Of a stretch of DNA of 64,000 bases, positions 58,370 through 64,000 are shown in pieces (positions within the stretch are counted from its first letter, which is position 1; the number at the start of each line of letters is the position of its first letter). The DNA comes from Okeania sp. SIO2B3 (GTDB lineage Bacteria > Cyanobacteriota > Cyanobacteriia > Cyanobacteriales > Microcoleaceae). A program made the translations under genes and the position numbers. Where the stretch lies: contig NZ_JAAHGH010000002.1 of the NCBI RefSeq assembly GCF_010672525.1, positions 582,228-646,227 of the forward strand, read 5' to 3'. Under the pieces are notes generated by a model. It worked only from the letters and a program-made list of their open reading frames with translations, searched no databases and was not told the DNA's origin.

Positions 58370-61300
58370 TTAAATTAAATTTTGCAGAACAACAAGCAGA
58401 CGTTGAATTTGTTTTTCCCAAGTCAAATCTTGCATAAAACTAACAGCAGTTTTGCTCCGAAGTTGAGCATCTTCTCGGTCAAAATAAACTTTTTCTAACA
58501 TTTCTACTACTTCTTCAACATCAGATTCTCCCCAACCTTCTACACCTGGAAACTGTGGAGTAGGTTTCACAGATTTTTGATTATGTAAGGGATAACAATG
58601 AGAGTTATTAATAATATCTAAATGCCCAGTATTAGCAGAAATAATTGTTGGGATACCACAGGCAAGACTTTCCATTGCAACCAGATTTGTACCGCCTTCA
58701 CAGCGATTTGTAAATACAGCCACATCAGCTTCTCGTAATATTTGTCCTACCATATAATTAGGAATCGGACCAACATCAATCACTGCATTGCTAGGAATGT
58801 CATTTTCTAGTAACCATTGAGTAATTTGTAAACGTTTATTTTGACTAATTTTCGGTAATCCTAGAACATTTCCAGTTTGTTCAATTCCTGCCATAAATTG
58901 AGGCCAGAAGTTATGCCAAGCTGTAATTAATAGTGCTTCTGGATAACGTTTTTGGAATATTTTAAAAGCTGCGATGACAATATCTTGACCTTTACGATAT
59001 TCTAGCTTTCCACCAGAAAAAACAACAAAGCGATCGCTAAAAATATTAGATTTAGGTGCGGGATGAAAAATTGTTTGGTCAATGCCTTGTAAAACTTTTT
59101 GTACGGGTTTGATACTATTGCTTTCTAGAATTTTGGTATTCCAGGTAGATCCGGTAATAATCAAATCATAAGCTTTGGAGCGATTAATTTTTTCTGAGGT
59201 AAATTGAGTATTTTCTGAGAAAATAATTCCAATATTTTTGGTTCCTACAATATGATTACTTGCGGAAAAGTTACTACCTAAAGCTTGTAAGATTGGTAAG
59301 TTGAGTTTAATCTTTTTGCCTTGGTGATTTTTGAGTTGATTTTGCAAATTTTTCTGATCATCAAAAGCTGGATTTAGTAAAGCTTGATGTAGAGGATTTA
59401 AAATTCCAGGTTGAATAGAAGGAGGTGTTAATAATAGGGGTTTATCTGCTTGATTTTTAAGTAGTTGGAGAGTAAGATTAATGCCATAAATACCCCAACC
59501 AGTCATCGGATTTAAAGGCCAGCCAATAGCAATTGTTTTCATTATTTCAGAAGTATAAGTTTGAGTTTGTAGATTTTTTTGAGAAGTTATGAAAGTAGAC
59601 AAAGTTGTGTTTTTTTGATGTTTGCCAGATTTATATTGTGCTAAAGCTTTTTTAATGGCTTCTTCTGGCAATTTAATACCCTTTTTTTCAGAAGTTTTAT
59701 TGGTTGGAGAATTATTATCTAGCAAATTTTCTAAGTTTTCTTTAACTTGCTTAAATACACTATCCCAATCATTAATTTTTGGCTGTCTAAATAATCTCAT
59801 TGTTGGATACCAAGGACTATCTTCCCGGTCTATTAACCAACGCCAGTCAGAATCAAAATTTAATATTACCCAAACAGGTTTTCCTAATGCTCCTGCTAAG
59901 TGAGCAATAACTGTATCTATTGTAATTACTAAATCTAATTGTTTTATTGCTGCTGCTGTATCAGCTAGGTCATTAAAAGATGAACTTAAATTATGTATTT
60001 TAGTTTGAGAGTTCAGCCATTCTAAATCTGTGGAAGAGACTTCTTTTTGTAAAATGTAAAAATTGACTGTATCTATATTGATAATTGGTTGTAAATATTC
60101 AACTGGGCAAGAGCGTACTTGACTGGTTTCAGTAGTACTATTTGTTTGCCAACATATTCCGACTTTGAGATTTTCTTCTGGAGCAAGTGGAATGGGAAAA
60201 TCGATTGATTTTGGTACAGATAAATAAGGAATTTCAGGAGGTATAGTTTTTAGGGTAGTTCCCAAAATGCTAGGTAAGCTCATTAAAGGTATTTGTAAAT
60301 CAAAGTCTGGTAGTTTTTCACCTCTAATAAGTAATTCATCAATTCCTGAGACAGTAGTAAATAATAATTTCAATCCTGGTTTGTTACATTCAACAATGAC
60401 AAGACCTCCTAATTTTTTTACCAGAGGAACATAGCGGATAAATTGAATAGAGTCTCCTAAACCTTGTTCTGTATAAACTAATAAAGTTTTACCATAAAAA
60501 TTTGAGCCATCCCATAAAGGTTGAGAGAAATTACGCTTAATAGAATGTTCATGTTGCCACCGCCATTCATATTCAGAAAATCCGGCAATAAAATCTCCCT
60601 GTTTAAGTAAAATATTTGCTAAACCAAAATGAGAATTTACATGATTTTTGTCTAATTTAAGAGCTTGTTCATAATATTTTTGAGATTTCGCAAGTTTTTC
60701 TAATTTTAAAAATATAAAGCCTAGGGAATGATATGCTTCAGCATAATCTGGATTTAGTTGAAGAGATTTTTGACAATACTCAATTGCTAACTCAACTTGA
60801 CCTTGTTTTTGTAAAGTATTCCCTAATCTGCACCATGCTTCAGCATAATTAGGGTTAATTTCAATTGCCTGTTGATAATAGGTACTCGCCTTTGATAAGT
60901 CTCCCTTTTTTTCCCAAGCAAAACCTAAATTAATATTTGTCCATGAGCTGTCAGGATTAATTTCTCTAGACTTTTCATAGTTAATAATTGCCGCATCAAT
61001 TTCACCTTTTTCTAAAAAAATTAGTCCTAAATTTGAGTAGTTACTACTATTTTTTTGTCCCAGAGAAATAGCTGTTTGATAATTAGTAATTGCCTCTTCT
61101 AAACGACCTTCATTTTTGAGGATATTTCCTAAATTTGAGTAGTTACTACTATCATTAGGTTTCAGAGAAATAGCTTTCTGATAATGAGTAATCGCCTCTT
61201 CTAAACGACCTTCTTTTTTCATAAGTTTGGCTAAGTTTGAATAAGCTTGACTAAAGTTAGGCTGTAGATTAATAACCCGATCCAAAAGCTGAATTGCTAC

Positions 61301-64000
61301 TTCATTTCGACCTGCTAAATTTTCTAGTACAGCTAATAAATGAAGTACATCAAAATCTTGAGGTTTTTCTGCAAGTATTATACGACATATTTTTTCTGCT
61401 TCTACGAAATTCTTTTGTTGATAATACTGATATGCCAGATGAAATTTTTTTCTTAACTTTTTCTGAGATTCCATAAATTCAATTAATGCTTCTTTTACCT
61501 GAATAAATACACTATGCCAATCTCCTATTTTTGGCTGCCTAAATAATCTCATTGTGGGATACCAAGGACTATCTTCCCGGTCTATTAACCAACGCCAGTC
61601 AGAATCAAAATTTAACATTACCCAAACTGGTTTTCCTAATGCTCCTGCTAAGTGAGCAATAACTGTATCTATTGTAATTACTAAATCTAATTGTTTTATT
61701 GCTGCTGCTGTATCAGCTAAGTTATTAAAAGATGTACCATTATTATGAATTTTAGTTTGAGAGTTAAGCCATTCTAAATCTGCGGAAGAGACTTCTTTTT
61801 GTAAAATGTAAAAATTGACTGTATCTATATTGATAATTGGTTGTAAATATTCAACTGGACAAGAGCGTTCGTGACTATTTTTGTTGGTACTATTTGTTTG
61901 CCAACATATTCCGACTTTGAGATTTTTTTCTGGAGCAAGTGGAATAGGAAAATTGATTGATTTTGGTACAGATAAATAAGGAATTTCAGCAGGTATAGTT
62001 TCTGGGGTAGTTCCAAATATTCGAGGTAAGCTCATTAATGGAATATGTATATCGAAATCTGGCAAACTTTCACCTTTAAAAAATAATTCATCAATTCCTG
62101 AAATAGTGGTAAATAATAATTTCAATCCTGGTTGATTATATTCAACAATTACTCGCCCTCCTAACTTTTTCACCAAAGGAATATAGCGGATAAATTGAAT
62201 AGAATCTCCTAAACCTTGTTCGGTGTAAACTAACAAAATTTTGCCCTGAAAATTTGAGCCATCCCATAAAGGTTGAGAAAAACTACGGATTAAATCTTTT
62301 CTTTGTAAGCGCCATTCATATTCTGAAAATCCTTGAATAAAATCTCCCTGCTTAAGTAAAATAAATGCTAAACCAAAGTGAGCATGAATATGTTCCGAAT
62401 TTAATTCAAGAGCTTTTTGATAGAGATTTTTGGCTAGGAGTAAATTACCTTGTGCTTCCTCAATATTTGCCCAATTATTGTAAGCATCAGCATAATTCGG
62501 TTTGATGCTCAGAGCTTTTTGATAGAGATTTTTGGCTGCGAGTAAATTACCTTGTGCTTTCTCAATATTTCCCCAATTTTGGTAGACATCAGCATAATTC
62601 GGTTTGATATTTACAGCTTTTTGATAGCAAAGAATTGATTCTGTAATTTCACCTTTATCTTTAAATATATCACCTAAATTATGCCAAGCTTCAGCATAAT
62701 TTGGTTTTCTAGAAAGCACTATTTGATTATGAATAATTGCTTCGTTAAATTTCTGTTGTTTTTTCAGAGCAACAGCTAGATTAAGATGGGTTTGCTCATT
62801 ATTAGGATTTAAGCTAATTGCTTTTCTAAAATAAGTAATTACTAGGTTAGTATTACCTGTTTTTCGGGCGCATAAACCAAGTATTTCAAAAGCACCAGCA
62901 ACATCTGGTTTATCTTGAATAATGAGATGGCATATTTGCTCTGCTTCTTCAAAGTTTTCAGCTTTATATTTTTCTACAGCAGTCTGGAGTAATTCCTGAT
63001 AATTATTTCCCTTTTTTTTCAGCTTCTTAGATTTGTATTTTTCTAGAACTTCCTTAATTCCAGAATCAAACAAATTTATGCTCCTAATTCTGGATTTTTT
63101 TTCCGCAGAGTAAGTATTTTCTAGTAAATTGATTAAACTGTCTTTAACTTGTTTAAATACACTATGCCAATCTCCTATTTTTGGCTGTCTAAATAACCTA
63201 GCTGTGGGATACCAAGGACTATCATTTCTATCCAACATCCATCGCCAGTCTGGCACAAAAGGTAATAATATCCACACAGGTTTACCTAATGTTCCTGCTA
63301 AATGTGCTACTGCCGTATCCACAGTAATTACTAAGTCAAGTTGAGCAATAATTCCAGCCGTATCAGCAAAGTCATTTAACTGACTACTTAAATCTAATAT
63401 AGGTAATGTTTCTAATAATTGAATGCCTTCTCCTGGCTCTTTTTGCAAACTATAAAAAGTTATTCCTGCTATGTCTAAAATTGATTGAAAATCTGTTAAC
63501 TTACAAGAACGTTTAGTTGCAGTTAGATTATGCTGATTTCCCTTCCAAACAATACCAATATTCAAGGAATTTACCTCTGGGGATTCTAATTTTATCAAGG
63601 GAATTTCAGGTATGTTTAAATTCTGAATTGGCGGAGGAATATTATCTAAAGTAGTTCCGAATATTCGAGGTAATTCTAACAATGGAGCATGAACATCAAA
63701 AGTTAAATTTACTTTTTCCTCTAGATATAGCTCAATTCCAGGAATTTTTTCTAGCAATCTAATTAAAGGTTCCTGACAAGCTAAAATTATCTGCCCACCC
63801 TGTTGTTTAACTAATGGAAGATAACGAACAAACTGAATCGTATCACCATACCCTTGTTCGGCATGAAGTAAGATTATTTTACCTGCTAAATTAGAACCAT
63901 CCCAAAGTTTTTCTGGTTGTATTAAAGATAGAGATTTTTTAGCTTCCCAACGAGCCCAACGCCAATGATATTCTTGAAAACCTGACTTTAGGTTTCCACT
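58370..64000 (-). CDS. Giant TPR/GT9-like triplicated protein with C-terminal GT4 glycosyltransferase (5' end outside window)
   Basis: The frame is open to the right edge; 1876 residues are visible. Three copies of a heptosyltransferase (GT9)-like module are seen: residues 1-297 (5' partial), about 547-837 and 1130-1420. Each has EYEWR, LWDGSN, YTEQGLGDSIQFIRY, a central KVGICWQ and DLVITIDTVIAHLAGALGKPV ending in WYPTMRLFRQP. TPR arrays lie between (331-537 and 850-1127). From 1487 a GT4 domain begins MKTIAIGWPLNPMTGWG, with FSGGKLEYRKGQDIVIAAF and the donor-site EGGTNLVAMESLACGIPTI; its internal ATG hints at a fused gene. Probably a surface-glycan enzyme or a protein glycosyltransferase acting with bound partners. 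No frameshift. Modules 2 and 3 are nearly identical in DNA. Confidence 0.85.
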   Translation of the reverse strand, partial: SGNLKSGFQEYHWRWARWEAKKSLSLIQPEKLWDGSNLAGKIILLHAEQGYGDTIQFVRYLPLVKQQGGQIILACQEPLIRLLEKIPGIELYLEEKVNLTFDVHAPLLELPRIFGTTLDNIPPPIQNLNIPEIPLIKLESPEVNSLNIGIVWKGNQHNLTATKRSCKLTDFQSILDIAGITFYSLQKEPGEGIQLLETLPILDLSSQLNDFADTAGIIAQLDLVITVDTAVAHLAGTLGKPVWILLPFVPDWRWMLDRNDSPWYPTARLFRQPKIGDWHSVFKQVKDSLINLLENTYSAEKKSRIRSINLFDSGIKEVLEKYKSKKLKKKGNNYQELLQTAVEKYKAENFEEAEQICHLIIQDKPDVAGAFEILGLCARKTGNTNLVITYFRKAISLNPNNEQTHLNLAVALKKQQKFNEAIIHNQIVLSRKPNYAEAWHNLGDIFKDKGEITESILCYQKAVNIKPNYADVYQNWGNIEKAQGNLLAAKNLYQKALSIKPNYADAYNNWANIEEAQGNLLLAKNLYQKALELNSEHIHAHFGLAFILLKQGDFIQGFSEYEWRLQRKDLIRSFSQPLWDGSNFQGKILLVYTEQGLGDSIQFIRYIPLVKKLGGRVIVEYNQPGLKLLFTTISGIDELFFKGESLPDFDIHIPLMSLPRIFGTTPETIPAEIPYLSVPKSINFPIPLAPEKNLKVGICWQTNSTNKNSHERSCPVEYLQPIINIDTVNFYILQKEVSSADLEWLNSQTKIHNNGTSFNNLADTAAAIKQLDLVITIDTVIAHLAGALGKPVWVMLNFDSDWRWLIDREDSPWYPTMRLFRQPKIGDWHSVFIQVKEALIEFMESQKKLRKKFHLAYQYYQQKNFVEAEKICRIILAEKPQDFDVLHLLAVLENLAGRNEVAIQLLDRVINLQPNFSQAYSNLAKLMKKEGRLEEAITHYQKAISLKPNDSSNYSNLGNILKNEGRLEEAITNYQTAISLGQKNSSNYSNLGLIFLEKGEIDAAIINYEKSREINPDSSWTNINLGFAWEKKGDLSKASTYYQQAIEINPNYAEAWCRLGNTLQKQGQVELAIEYCQKSLQLNPDYAEAYHSLGFIFLKLEKLAKSQKYYEQALKLDKNHVNSHFGLANILLKQGDFIAGFSEYEWRWQHEHSIKRNFSQPLWDGSNFYGKTLLVYTEQGLGDSIQFIRYVPLVKKLGGLVIVECNKPGLKLLFTTVSGIDELLIRGEKLPDFDLQIPLMSLPSILGTTLKTIPPEIPYLSVPKSIDFPIPLAPEENLKVGICWQTNSTTETSQVRSCPVEYLQPIINIDTVNFYILQKEVSSTDLEWLNSQTKIHNLSSSFNDLADTAAAIKQLDLVITIDTVIAHLAGALGKPVWVILNFDSDWRWLIDREDSPWYPTMRLFRQPKINDWDSVFKQVKENLENLLDNNSPTNKTSEKKGIKLPEEAIKKALAQYKSGKHQKNTTLSTFITSQKNLQTQTYTSEIMKTIAIGWPLNPMTGWGIYGINLTLQLLKNQADKPLLLTPPSIQPGILNPLHQALLNPAFDDQKNLQNQLKNHQGKKIKLNLPILQALGSNFSASNHIVGTKNIGIIFSENTQFTSEKINRSKAYDLIITGSTWNTKILESNSIKPVQKVLQGIDQTIFHPAPKSNIFSDRFVVFSGGKLEYRKGQDIVIAAFKIFQKRYPEALLITAWHNFWPQFMAGIEQTGNVLGLPKISQNKRLQITQWLLENDIPSNAVIDVGPIPNYMVGQILREADVAVFTNRCEGGTNLVAMESLACGIPTIISANTGHLDIINNSHCYPLHNQKSVKPTPQFPGVEGWGESDVEEVVEMLEKVYFDREDAQLRSKTAVSFMQDLTWEKQIQRLLVVLQNLI

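Overview
The window looks like chromosome of a filamentous, non-heterocystous cyanobacterium of the Trichodesmium/Okeania kind. Evidence seen directly: AT-rich DNA, recurrent HIP1 octamers (GCGATCGC), cyanobacterial-type genes (ferredoxin-dependent glutamate synthase, a PilA/O-GlcNAc-transferase pair, DUF1997 and GUN4 proteins), and about a quarter of the DNA lying between genes and packed with heptamer tandem repeats, small inverted-repeat elements and IS200/IS605 relics. The genus is inference.

Layout. 1-5.4 kb: a left-truncated SLOG-GUN4-pentapeptide-double-receiver signalling protein, then an M48 metalloprotease gene bracketed by two copies of one MITE. 5.4-17.5 kb: metabolic and hypothetical genes (SnoaL-like, TM2, FMN-dependent hydroxyacid oxidase, CoA-binding, a PEP-CTERM-like exported protein, a TPR protein, a DUF39 sulfurtransferase) mixed with IS200/IS605 relics and a nuclease-family pseudogene broken by a MITE that left a clear 8-bp target duplication. 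17.5-22 kb: a methyltransferase, a type IV pilin and an OGT/SPINDLY-type glycosyltransferase whose start lies just after the pilin terminator. 22-36 kb (minus strand): a tightly packed seven-gene operon with a GT2 glycosyltransferase, a cyclase-family hydrolase, a NeuA-like cytidylyltransferase, a 2-hydroxyacid dehydrogenase, an SDR dehydrogenase and two giant multidomain methyltransferase/glycosyltransferase fusions that end in the same unnamed domain. 36-39 kb: relics of a toxin-antitoxin locus and of a TPR gene, a small TPR protein, an IS605-type relic, a MITE and a HEPN-like protein. 39-44 kb: ferredoxin-dependent glutamate synthase. 45-57 kb: a cupin sugar-phosphate isomerase-like protein, an IscA/HesB-type protein, the str ribosomal locus (rpsL-rpsG-fusA-tuf-rpsJ, with repeats and an IS relic between fusA and tuf), a LON-domain protein, two DUF1997 paralogues and pheA. 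58-64 kb (minus): a giant TPR/GT9-like/GT4 protein that runs off the right edge and has been enlarged by internal duplication.

How the genes fit together. The 22-36 kb operon and the 58-64 kb gene point to a large investment in cell-surface glycans. The operon carries its own set of sugar-acid dehydrogenases and a CMP-sugar-type cytidylyltransferase but no recognisable nonulosonate synthase, so its activated sugar is unknown. The neighbouring pilA-OGT pair links glycosyltransferase-type regulation to type IV pili and gliding. The str region is housekeeping. The intergenic DNA is a record of several families of tiny mobile elements, including a 26-bp insert with its own target duplication.
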